From Gemmatimonadota bacterium (GTDB lineage Bacteria; Latescibacterota; UBA2968; UBA8231), in contig JAPOYQ010000370.1 in NCBI GenBank assembly GCA_026706505.1, positions 1 through 11,596 on the forward strand: a stretch of DNA of 11,596 bases, written 5' to 3'. The notes under the pieces were generated by a model, which was not told the origin of the DNA, did not search any database, and worked only from the letters and a program-made list of their open reading frames with translations. Numbering within the stretch: position 1 is the stretch's first letter; the number at the start of each line of letters is the position of its first letter. Below, piece by piece: positions 1 through 6,215 of this stretch. The position numbers were made by a program, and so were the translations under genes.

Positions 1-692
1 CCCTCGCCGTACACCTCGAATTCCGCGAGGTTGAAGGGATTGCGCGAGAGCACCTTGAGCTGGAGAAAGCGCCCCTGCACCCCGTTGAAGGAAAGCTCGA
101 CCACTGGGTCCTTGTTGTTCTCGACGCGGCTCAGCAGGCGATAGATGGGCCGCCTGACCTCGTTGAACTGCTCGCCGTCGCTCACCCGCAGTTCAAATGC
201 CTTGATGAACCAATCTAGCTCACCAGGCGCTGGTGCGAAGCGCACGCGTTCTATGGGAAAAGGAGCGCCGAGATCCCAGAAAAACGTGGCCCCCGCTTGG
301 TTGCGCGCCGTTCGGAACGCGCCTTCTGACGAACTGGAAGGGTCGCCGTCAACGAGCTGTAGGGGACCATTTACTTGGTTGAAGGGGCCGTCGTTGGACC
401 AAGTGCGCGGCTGTCCGGGCTTGGTAAAGTCGCTGGGGCTGCCGTTGAGCCAAGTCTGACCTGCGGCCCGCAGCAATTCCATCAGGTTCTGGCCGCTGCG
501 CAGTTCCAGCGGCTGTAGCGCACCTTCTACCCCTACGGTTCCGTTTTGGATATCCGCCTGAGAAGACCATGACAAACCGCCGCGGCCGAGGTGGTATGTT
601 TCCACCTCGGCCAGCCCCAGCCGTGCTCCCAGCCCCAACAACATGCAGACAGCGGCGAATCGGCCAAGCGGAAGGGAGCAAGGGGGCCGCAT
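1..692 (-). CDS. Secreted discoidin-like (F5/8 type C-like) protein, 3' end outside window
   Basis: The frame is open from an ATG at 692 to the left edge, giving 230 residues with no stop, so the C-terminus is missing. Residues 1-28 look like a signal peptide: a short basic start, then a hydrophobic stretch ending in GLA before EVE. Residues about 110-230 resemble a discoidin / F5/8 type C fold: LVDGDPSSSS, then FFWDLG (137-142), PIERVRF and FELRVSDG, and later RFLQLKV and LAEFEVYG. Such domains bind carbohydrate or other surface ligands; the ligand here is unknown. The stretch at about 35-105 is not recognised. The gene starts 5 nt after the stop of the lipoprotein gene on the same strand, so the two are probably co-transcribed and translationally coupled. 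A later ATG at codon 17 is a weaker start because it would shorten the signal peptide. The coding call is firm; the domain call rests on motif pattern only. Confidence 0.8.
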   Translation of the reverse strand, partial: MRPPCSLPLGRFAAVCMLLGLGARLGLAEVETYHLGRGGLSWSSQADIQNGTVGVEGALQPLELRSGQNLMELLRAAGQTWLNGSPSDFTKPGQPRTWSNDGPFNQVNGPLQLVDGDPSSSSEGAFRTARNQAGATFFWDLGAPFPIERVRFAPAPGELDWFIKAFELRVSDGEQFNEVRRPIYRLLSRVENNKDPVVELSFNGVQGRFLQLKVLSRNPFNLAEFEVYGE

Positions 693-697
693 GATTC

Positions 698-1417
698 TCA
701 GTTCAATGGAATCGCGCTGTGGGGCGCGTTCCCCTTGAGTACCTCGCGCTCGAAAGAAACGCTGAGGTCAATGGTCTCCACGGGTTTGTCCTCGAAATTG
801 AAGCGGATGGCGACGTCGGCGATTTCCACTTGGATGCGCTGTATTTCGTCGTCCAAACGGGGAAAGACGATGTACCCTTCTTCGTCACGGCCACTGAAGA
901 TGAAGGCATCGGTGAACATGGTTTGCTTGAGAATGTCGGTGCGCGCCCTGAATTCGATTCGGCCTTGGCCGGAGTTGGCCTGCCAATACGATCGGTAGTA
1001 TTCGTACAGCTCGGCGTAGCTCAAGGCGCGGTAGATTTGATTGTTGGCCGCTTTGATCGTGGCTTTGAGAGGGTCGATGACGACCTTGGGGAACTGGTAA
1101 TTGGCGACGCCTAGTTTCATCACCATAAAGCGGGAAGGCGTCCAGTCGTCGCCGGGTGGGGCCCAATCGCCAAAGGTATAGGGATTGACCGCGGCAGCAC
1201 CGCCGGTTGAGGCTTGGGGAAATTGTCGGTTGAGTTCGGCGTCGGTCATTGGCCTTAGGGTGATGGCCAGTCGCTCGAGCGCGTAGGTGACGGAGCCGTC
1301 GTCGTTGACGGTCATGCCCTCGGCCTGTTGGGGCGTGGGCCGCAACGGTTGGGGGAAATAGCGCCCACAGCCGCTGACGAGGAAGATGAGCACCGCGATC
1401 CATACGCATCCGCGCAT
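698..1417 (-). CDS. Predicted lipoprotein of unknown family
   Basis: This encodes 239 residues beginning with a lipoprotein signal: a hydrophobic stretch ending in a lipobox LVSGC, with Cys17 as the likely lipidated residue. The mature protein is therefore probably anchored in the inner or outer membrane, facing the periplasm or surface. I do not recognise the family. The rest is soluble and mixed in character: a Pro-rich linker after the Cys (PQPLRPTPQQ), a middle region rich in aromatic residues (YAELYEYYRSYW, about 136-147), and a C-terminal part with alternating hydrophobic and charged residues (IQVEIADVAIRFNF) that suggests beta strands. No catalytic motif was seen. The start codon is fixed by the signal sequence; only a weak purine-rich stretch (AGAGAGAAC) precedes it. 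It lies 5 nt upstream of the discoidin-like gene, which suggests the two products act together, perhaps as anchor and ligand binder (inference). Confidence 0.85.
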   Translation of the reverse strand: MRGCVWIAVLIFLVSGCGRYFPQPLRPTPQQAEGMTVNDDGSVTYALERLAITLRPMTDAELNRQFPQASTGGAAAVNPYTFGDWAPPGDDWTPSRFMVMKLGVANYQFPKVVIDPLKATIKAANNQIYRALSYAELYEYYRSYWQANSGQGRIEFRARTDILKQTMFTDAFIFSGRDEEGYIVFPRLDDEIQRIQVEIADVAIRFNFEDKPVETIDLSVSFEREVLKGNAPHSAIPLN

Positions 1418-1454
1418 TGTACGTTCTCTCTACCTAACTGATGTTACGCACCCG

Positions 1455-1485
1455 GGTAGGGGGCGGTTTCAAACCGCCCCCTACC
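1455..1485. repeat. Perfect 15-bp inverted repeat, REP/MITE-like palindrome
   Basis: Two 15-base arms at 1455-1469 (GGTAGGGGGCGGTTT) and 1471-1485 are exact reverse complements, separated by a single C. The element sits in the spacer between two minus-strand genes, with its near edge 38 bp upstream of the lipoprotein start. No T-run follows on either strand, so it is not a typical intrinsic terminator. Perfect short palindromes with G-rich arms in spacers often belong to families of repeated extragenic palindromes, but one copy in one window cannot show that. It could also be a cruciform or mRNA structure. Confidence 0.7.
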
Positions 1486-1507
1486 AAGGCGACGCCGGTG
1501 AATATAC

Positions 1508-1543
1508 AAAAAGTGGGCGGGCACCGATAACGCGCACCCGCCC
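1508..1543 (-). terminator. Likely intrinsic terminator downstream of the CBM9-like gene
   Basis: Read on the minus strand, GGGCGGG (1543-1537) pairs perfectly with CCCGCCC (1521-1515) across a 15-nt interval. The stem can be extended inward by a few wobble pairs. It is followed by AC and then five T (1512-1508). This G+C-rich stem plus T-run lies 68 nt past the stop codon of the CBM9-like gene, so it most likely ends that transcript and separates it from the lipoprotein/discoidin pair. Confidence 0.6.
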
Positions 1544-1557
1544 TAAATACATGAGGT

Positions 1558-1598
1558 GGAGCGGCTCCCCGACGGCATTCCGCCGCGGAGGTCGCTCC
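1558..1598 (-). other. Imperfect stem-loop in the 3' region of the CBM9-like gene
   Basis: On the minus strand GGAGCG pairs with CGCTCC at the outer ends, CTCC with GGAG inside, and GCGGC with GCCGT (one G-U pair) around a GGAAT loop. Small internal loops interrupt the stem. It begins 13 nt after the TAA stop of the CBM9-like gene and comes before the probable terminator. It may protect the 3' end of the mRNA, or be another spacer palindrome. No T-run follows it directly. Confidence 0.45.
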
Positions 1599-1611
1599 GA
1601 GATGTTAAGGT

Positions 1612-2547
1612 TTAGCGGTGGAAGGAGTCCTTGATCTGCGCCCAAGTTGACTCTTCCACGGATGTTGCAGCGGCGTACTCGCCGATGCGCAGCAGCAGGG
1701 CATGAGCGTAGTATTGCCGCGCCGAGGCTTCGGGGCCGCGCGTGGTCATGTCGTTGACCACTGAAGAGGCGCGGTCGCCATCGTCTCCTGTTGGCTCGCT
1801 GTCTTCAGCCCACAGGTTGAAGGCTAGGCCCGTGCCGTCTTCTCCGGCGACGGAATCCAACTGGAAGGTCTCGCTGACCGACGGCCCGCCGTCTTCCATG
1901 AACCGCTTGACCTCGTAGTTCCACTCGTAATACGTGGTCCCACCGGTGTCCCAAACGTCAGCGGCCCAGGCTTCGGGCGGATCGACGCGGACGGCGAACT
2001 CGATGACCTCGTTGTTTTCCCGCCACGCTGGGGGCTTATCGTCCTGAGTCCAGCGATAGCGCACGTTCTGCGGCGGCACCATGTCGCCCGGGCGGGCGAT
2101 GTATTCCATGACCCAACCGGTGCCGAATTCGCGGCCGTGATCCGTCGGATCGAGGGAAAATTCGATCATGTCGGCGTGCCATTGCTCGACGTTGGTGCCC
2201 CAGTGGCAGAGGATGTCGTCGACAATTTCCATGTGCACGTACCAGCGATTGACATCGCCGCCTTTCCAGCCCATGAGGGTGGTGACGTTGTAGTCGTCGC
2301 GCTCGGGCAGGGGACGATCCGCTTCGTCGCGCCACTCATCCATGGTGAGGGTGTACTCGGGATCGAACCAACCCCAGTCGCTGGCGTCGCCATCGGTCGT
2401 CATGGAACTGGGATCGGGGACTTCGAGCATGTAAAACTCAAAGCCGAGCCGGCCGTTGCGATTCTCGAGGGCCGGCGGATCGTTGAACTGGGCGTTTGCG
2501 GCTCCGATTAAGGCTAGGCCAAAGCCGCATGCGATCAGTAACCTCAT
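1612..2547 (-). CDS. Secreted CBM9-like carbohydrate-binding domain protein
   Basis: This encodes 311 residues from the ATG at 2547. The start is chosen because AAGGAG lies 7 nt upstream and the first 19 residues form a clean signal peptide ending ANA before QF. An upstream ATG at 2679 would add 44 residues that bury this signal and cross the promoter candidate. The mature part resembles the CBM9-like / carbohydrate-binding-like family: a DGDASDWGW opening (about 52-60), DVNRWYVHMEIVDD (98-111), and WHADMIEFSLDP (123-134), matching the family pattern of an early DG-W motif, a strand before a DD turn, and W-x-D before a strand with Asp. Such modules in secreted enzymes bind reducing ends or sugar chains, but many stand-alone members have no known ligand. 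No catalytic domain is attached. It is divergent from the oxidoreductase operon and probably shares its control region. Expected location is periplasmic or extracellular. Confidence 0.85.
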   Translation of the reverse strand: MRLLIACGFGLALIGAANAQFNDPPALENRNGRLGFEFYMLEVPDPSSMTTDGDASDWGWFDPEYTLTMDEWRDEADRPLPERDDYNVTTLMGWKGGDVNRWYVHMEIVDDILCHWGTNVEQWHADMIEFSLDPTDHGREFGTGWVMEYIARPGDMVPPQNVRYRWTQDDKPPAWRENNEVIEFAVRVDPPEAWAADVWDTGGTTYYEWNYEVKRFMEDGGPSVSETFQLDSVAGEDGTGLAFNLWAEDSEPTGDDGDRASSVVNDMTTRGPEASARQYYAHALLLRIGEYAAATSVEESTWAQIKDSFHR

Positions 2548-2554
2548 TCTTGCT

Positions 2555-2560
2555 CTCCTT
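2555..2560 (-). promoter_or_regulatory. Strong Shine-Dalgarno (AAGGAG) that fixes the CBM9-like start
   Basis: AAGGAG on the minus strand is followed by a 7-nt spacer (AGCAAGA) and the ATG at 2547. It is the clearest ribosome binding site in the window and supports the 311-residue form over the 355-residue form. Confidence 0.8.
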
Positions 2561-2578
2561 TTGGTGGTGTTGAGCGAA

Positions 2579-2595
2579 CTTGCAACCTTTGCAAG
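2579..2595. promoter_or_regulatory. 7-3-7 inverted repeat, candidate operator in divergent spacer
   Basis: CTTGCAA and TTGCAAG are exact reverse complements separated by CCT. Because TTGCAA is itself a palindrome, the site is also a near direct repeat. It lies 17 bp beyond the -10 candidate of the minus-strand promoter, within the presumed 5' leader of the CBM9-like gene, where a repressor could act on that promoter. A plus-strand -10-like TATACA (2614-2619) lies nearby, so one regulator could control both directions. This is an inference from position and symmetry only; no regulator gene is in the window. Confidence 0.4.
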
Positions 2596-2611
2596 CTTTA
2601 TGAAGAGACTA

Positions 2612-2640
2612 AATATACAATCGCTAGCTATGCGACACAA
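2612..2640 (-). promoter_or_regulatory. Candidate housekeeping promoter for the CBM9-like gene
   Basis: Read leftward, TTGTGT (2640-2635) and TATATT (2617-2612) are separated by exactly 17 bp, close to the usual -35 and -10 pattern. Transcription would begin near 2605, leaving a leader of about 58 nt that contains the 2579-2595 inverted repeat and the Shine-Dalgarno. The rest of the 187-bp divergent spacer (2548-2734) shows no other gene. A weak plus-strand -10 (TATACA, 2614-2619) overlaps this promoter, with TTGCAA 19 bp upstream of it. Confidence 0.45.
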
Positions 2641-2734
2641 ACCAAAAAGTCGGCCCAAAGTGGACATGGCGACAGCCAAGAGGCATACTTAAACGGCAGT
2701 CAGAATCCGAAAATTTGGCAAGGAAATTTAGCAG

Positions 2735-3703
2735 ATGGAAGCTATTCGCTTGGGTGTGGTCGGGTCGGGTGGCATGGCCCGAAGCCGGGCCGCCGCTTTT
2801 GCGGCCATGGAAGGTTGTCAGCTAACGGCACTAGCTGCCCGCAACGAGCGCACTGGGGCCGAACTGGCCCAGCGGCACGAGGTGGAGTTGCTGGGCCATT
2901 GGCAAGCATTGATAGATCAAGCCGATATAGACGCGGTGGCGATTTGCACCAATAACGACAGCCACGCCCCCATTGCCACAGCCGCCCTAGAAGCGGGCAA
3001 ACACGTATTCTTGGAATACCCCTTGGCGCGCTGTCTCGACGAAGGCGAATCCTTGGTGGACTTGGCGCGGGCGACCGGCAAGGTGCTGCGCGTAGCCCAT
3101 CCCGAAGTGGTATCAGCCGAGCATCGGCAGCTCAAAGAGGCGGTGGCCTCCCTCGGTGGTTTATTGGTCGCCTTGTTTACGCGTCTGACTCCGGGGCGAG
3201 GAGCGCGTCCCGAGGTGCTGTTTAACCTGCGCGTTTCCGGGCCGCCTAGCTTGTTTTTTGTCTATCACGTCTATCCGCTGGTCGATTTGTTCGGCCCGGC
3301 CGCTTGGGTCGAGGGCTATGCTCACTACGACGGCCTGAATGCCGACGGCGCGTACGAGCGCTTTGTCAACCGCGTGGTGGTGGGATTTGCAGGGGGTGGT
3401 ACGGCGCAGTGGACTTGGGCGGGGGGCATTGCCATCAGCCGCGCCGAGCAGTACGAGCACTTGGTGCTGGAGGGGGGGACGCTGGCGTACGAAGCCGATA
3501 GTTGGTGCCGCTCGACGGTGGCTGGCGCGGAATCGCTGCCTCCGCCTGGAGACGACGAGCACTCGCTGGAGAGCTTGTTTTTAAAGGAAGTGCGCGGTGG
3601 GGACGGTTGGCGCGCCGACTTGGCTGTAGCCCTTGAAGCCATCCGCATCGGCTTGGGTGCTGCGGCGGCTGCGGCGGAGGGGCGGCGGGTTGCGCTAAGT
3701 TGA
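2735..3703 (+). CDS. Gfo/Idh/MocA family oxidoreductase with EYP instead of EKP
   Basis: This encodes 322 residues, near the usual family length. The N-terminal Rossmann fold shows GVVGSGGMA (7-15), the dinucleotide-binding glycine loop, and CTNNDSHAPIATAALEAGKH (71-90), the typical strand and helix before the active site. The family's catalytic EKP motif reads EYP here (residues 94-96, FLEYPLA), so the usual Lys is Tyr. The C-terminal beta-sheet domain follows, and the usual GxH-x-x-D motif is not clear: HVYPLVD (178-184) offers His178 and Asp184, but spaced differently. Biliverdin reductase also carries EYP at this position, so the substitution does not rule out activity. The substrate is unknown, probably a sugar or cyclitol (inference). 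AAGGA lies 10 nt before the ATG. The TGA stop overlaps the TTG start of the next gene by four bases, so the genes form an operon. The product has no signal peptide and is cytoplasmic. Confidence 0.88.
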   Translation: MEAIRLGVVGSGGMARSRAAAFAAMEGCQLTALAARNERTGAELAQRHEVELLGHWQALIDQADIDAVAICTNNDSHAPIATAALEAGKHVFLEYPLARCLDEGESLVDLARATGKVLRVAHPEVVSAEHRQLKEAVASLGGLLVALFTRLTPGRGARPEVLFNLRVSGPPSLFFVYHVYPLVDLFGPAAWVEGYAHYDGLNADGAYERFVNRVVVGFAGGGTAQWTWAGGIAISRAEQYEHLVLEGGTLAYEADSWCRSTVAGAESLPPPGDDEHSLESLFLKEVRGGDGWRADLAVALEAIRIGLGAAAAAAEGRRVALS

Positions 3704-5676
3704 GCGAGCTGCCCTCTATGGACGATTCGAGGAAATCCGCGCACCGTGCCGGAATCAGCGTGCGCGCCATGCTCGTGGGGGCCGTGCTGTGCTGTGCAAT
3801 TGCCGTGGGCCTGCCATACGGAGAATTTGTCCTCAACGGCACCCAACTCGGGCTGAATTCTTCGACGCCGGCCGCCTTCTTCCTGCTCTTTTTGCTCGTG
3901 GCGCTCGTGCAGCCGCTGCTCGGCTTGGTGCGGCGGGACTGGCTTTTTAGCCGCGCCGAGCTGTTGAGCATTGCAGTGATGATGATGATTACCACTGCCA
4001 TTGCCGCGAGGGGTTTTATCAGCATTGCGGTGCCGATTCTGACCGGCATCTTCTACTTCGCTAGCCCGGAAAACAACTGGGAGGAGTTGCTCCTCCCGCA
4101 CGTTCCCACTTGGCTCATTCCCTACGATGCGCAGGCCATTCAAGGTTTTTACGAGGGCCTGCCGGAGGGTGCGGCGATTCCTTGGGGCGTTTGGCTGGAG
4201 CCGCTTTTGTGGTGGCTGCTGTTTATGGCTGCGTTCTACGTGGTCGTCGTGTGTTCGATGGTCATCTTGCGGCGGCAGTGGATGGACCACGAGCGGTTGC
4301 TCTATCCGCTGACGCAGGTGCCGCTGGGCATGGTCGAGGACGCGGCAACGCCCTCGCGCGTCAAACCATTCCTGAAAAATCCCTCAATGTGGCTGGGGCT
4401 GGCCGTGCCGTTTGTCCTGCACGGGGTCAATGCCTTGAGCCACTACTACGAGTTCATCGGTCGCATCAATTTTGCTTATTCGATGCCGTTGGCCCATGAC
4501 GCGGTGCGGTTTTACTTGCGCTTCGACTGCATGTGGATGGGACTGGCCTATCTAGTCAACGCCAACATCACCTTCAGCCTGTGGTTCTTCTACTTATTGG
4601 TCAAAGCCGAGGAGGTACTCTTTACCCGCATCGGCATTTTGAGTACCGAAAATCTCGACATCTTCAGCCATACCTTTGAGGGGCCGACCATGGGCCTGCT
4701 GAGCCATCAGACTATGGGTGCGATGATCGTCATGGTGATTTTGGGGCTGTGGACGGCGCGCGTCCACATGTGGCGCGTTTTGCAGCATCTCTGGCGGCGG
4801 GAGGGACGGTCCGATGGCGAGGAACTGATGTCGTATCGCACGGCCATCCTCGGCGTCGCGCTGGGCCTCGCGGTCATGTCGCTGTGGCTGTGGCGTTCTG
4901 GTCTGCCGCTGTGGGCGGTCTTCGTCTATCTGTTCGGGGCGTTTGTCATCTTTTTGGCCCTGACGCGGATGATCGTCGAGGCTGGTTTGGCCGCGGCCGT
5001 ACAGGGCATGTCGGGCTGCGGCTTTCTCATCTCCAGCGTCGGCTCCTCGTCCCTTGGAGTGGCCGGGGTACTGGCCACGGGCATGACACTCGCTTGGGCC
5101 GGCGATCTGCTGGTGTTTATGATGGCCCCCTGCGCCAATGGCATTCGCATGTTGCACGGCTTGAGCCGCTACAAGCGCCGCATCCTCGCGATGATCGGGC
5201 TGGCCATGGCCATTGGCCTTGCGGGTGGGGTTTGCACGATCCTAGTGCTGAGTTACCACTACGGTGCGAACAACTACCACGGCTCGTGGGCGTGGTTTGC
5301 CAAGGAGCCGTTTCGCGTGGCGCAAAACTTTGCGCTCAATCCGACCGGCCCCAATTGGGATGGCTGGCTGTGGAACGGAGTCGGCGCGGCGATTATGGCG
5401 CTGTTGATCTGGGCGCGACACCACCTTTTGTGGTGGCCCTTTCATCCGCTAGGTTATTTGGCCAGCGGCACTTGGATCCTCAACAGCGTCTGGTTTAGCA
5501 TCTTCCTCGCGTGGCTGGTCAAGGCACTCGTGTTGAAGTATACTGGACCGAATGGGTACAAGGCGACGCGGTGGTTTTTTCTCGGCATGGTGTTAGGGCA
5601 GTTCGTCGCTGGGGGATTCTGGATGGTCGTCGATGGGTTTACAGGTATGACCGGGAATAGGATTCGGATGTTTTGA
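3700..5676 (+). CDS. DUF6785/DUF6784-type polytopic membrane protein
   Basis: This encodes 658 residues with about a dozen or more hydrophobic segments, for example near 22-40, 58-77, 88-115, 167-190, 231-245, 283-301, 339-351, 381-398, 403-422, 493-518, 560-578, 594-611 and 625-645. It lacks a cleavable signal and should lie in the inner membrane. The pattern matches the DUF6785/DUF6784 family as I know it: RRQWMDHERLLYPLTQVPL (191-209), HPLGYLASGTW (582-592), and WFSIFLAWLVKALVLKYTG (598-616). The function of that family is not established. A transport role is a guess from topology and from neighbours acting on sugars. The TTG start overlaps the oxidoreductase stop as TTGA. An ATG seven codons in (3718) is an alternative that would drop six residues; neither has a convincing Shine-Dalgarno at normal spacing. 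The TGA stop overlaps the TTG start of the next gene in the same way. Confidence 0.85.
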   Translation: MSELPSMDDSRKSAHRAGISVRAMLVGAVLCCAIAVGLPYGEFVLNGTQLGLNSSTPAAFFLLFLLVALVQPLLGLVRRDWLFSRAELLSIAVMMMITTAIAARGFISIAVPILTGIFYFASPENNWEELLLPHVPTWLIPYDAQAIQGFYEGLPEGAAIPWGVWLEPLLWWLLFMAAFYVVVVCSMVILRRQWMDHERLLYPLTQVPLGMVEDAATPSRVKPFLKNPSMWLGLAVPFVLHGVNALSHYYEFIGRINFAYSMPLAHDAVRFYLRFDCMWMGLAYLVNANITFSLWFFYLLVKAEEVLFTRIGILSTENLDIFSHTFEGPTMGLLSHQTMGAMIVMVILGLWTARVHMWRVLQHLWRREGRSDGEELMSYRTAILGVALGLAVMSLWLWRSGLPLWAVFVYLFGAFVIFLALTRMIVEAGLAAAVQGMSGCGFLISSVGSSSLGVAGVLATGMTLAWAGDLLVFMMAPCANGIRMLHGLSRYKRRILAMIGLAMAIGLAGGVCTILVLSYHYGANNYHGSWAWFAKEPFRVAQNFALNPTGPNWDGWLWNGVGAAIMALLIWARHHLLWWPFHPLGYLASGTWILNSVWFSIFLAWLVKALVLKYTGPNGYKATRWFFLGMVLGQFVAGGFWMVVDGFTGMTGNRIRMF

Positions 5677-6158
5677 AAATTACGCGTTGGATTTTTGCGC
5701 TGTTATTTGTAGGACTTCCCCAAGTTCTTGCGGAATCCTTTGACGACCAGCATGTAACCGTCTTGGTCTTTACCAAAACCGCTGGTTTCCGCCACGATTC
5801 CATTCCCGACGGCATTGCCGCTATCCAGACCTTGGGGCGGAAAAACGGTTTCGCCGTCGAGGCCACTGAGGACGCGGGGCGTTTTACCGACGAGGGCTTG
5901 GCACCTTATCGGGCGGTAATTTTTCTCAATACGACCGGCGATGTCCTGGCCGCTGAGCAAGAGCGGGCCTTCGAGCGCTACATTCGCGGCGGCGGTGGTT
6001 TTGTGGGTATCCACTCTGCGGCCGATACCGAGTACGACTGGGCTTGGTACGGCGACTTGGTGGGGGCTTATTTCGACAGCCATCCGGCTATTCAACAGGC
6101 CCAGATCCCGGTGGCCCACCGAGCCCATCCGGCCACCCGCCGTTTCTACGCTCGCTAG
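5673..6158 (+). CDS. N-terminal fragment: secreted ThuA domain, truncated by TAG
   Basis: This encodes 161 residues. A signal peptide spans 1-20 (ending VLA before ES), which supports the TTG start even though it is not ATG; AGGA lies about 10 nt upstream. The rest is the first two-thirds of a ThuA (trehalose-utilisation type, glutamine-amidotransferase-like fold) domain: VTVLVFTKTAGFRHDSI (28-44), AVIFLNTTGD (81-90), and GGGGFVGIHSAAD (106-118), the family's elbow region. ThuA-like proteins are linked to disaccharide and sugar metabolism. In large secreted proteins the domain is commonly joined to a sugar dehydrogenase propeller, as encoded just downstream. As it stands the domain lacks its C-terminal third, including the DEWYNY segment, so the fragment alone is unlikely to fold normally. 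The start overlaps the stop of the membrane protein gene as TTGA. Confidence 0.8.
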   Translation: MKITRWIFALLFVGLPQVLAESFDDQHVTVLVFTKTAGFRHDSIPDGIAAIQTLGRKNGFAVEATEDAGRFTDEGLAPYRAVIFLNTTGDVLAAEQERAFERYIRGGGGFVGIHSAADTEYDWAWYGDLVGAYFDSHPAIQQAQIPVAHRAHPATRRFYAR

Positions 6159-6215
6159 CGGCGCCGCGACGAGTGGTACAATTACCGCCGCAATCCCCGT
6201 GGACGAGTTCACGTC

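Noticed and set aside
1455..1485. Palindrome read as an intrinsic terminator
   Set aside because: There is no T-run after the stem on either strand, and a better terminator lies at 1508-1543.
2548..2679. N-terminal extension of 44 residues on the CBM9-like protein from an ATG at 2679
   Set aside because: It would bury a clean signal peptide, has no ribosome site comparable to the AAGGAG before 2547, and crosses the promoter candidate.
3325..4290. Long minus-strand open frame (321 codons) across the oxidoreductase and membrane protein genes
   Set aside because: Its translation is rich in His, Pro, Gln and Arg with no domain pattern, and it lies antisense to two clearly recognisable proteins; it is a shadow frame of high-GC coding DNA.
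4594..5157. Minus-strand open frame of 187 codons within the membrane protein gene
   Set aside because: It has low-complexity His/Gln/Arg-rich composition and is antisense to conserved transmembrane segments.
6156..6158. Genome-wide reassignment of TAG to an amino acid
   Set aside because: TAG ends exbB (9890-9892) and the giant gene itself (9033-9035, right after a canonical RRMVLLR ending), so TAG acts as a normal stop here.
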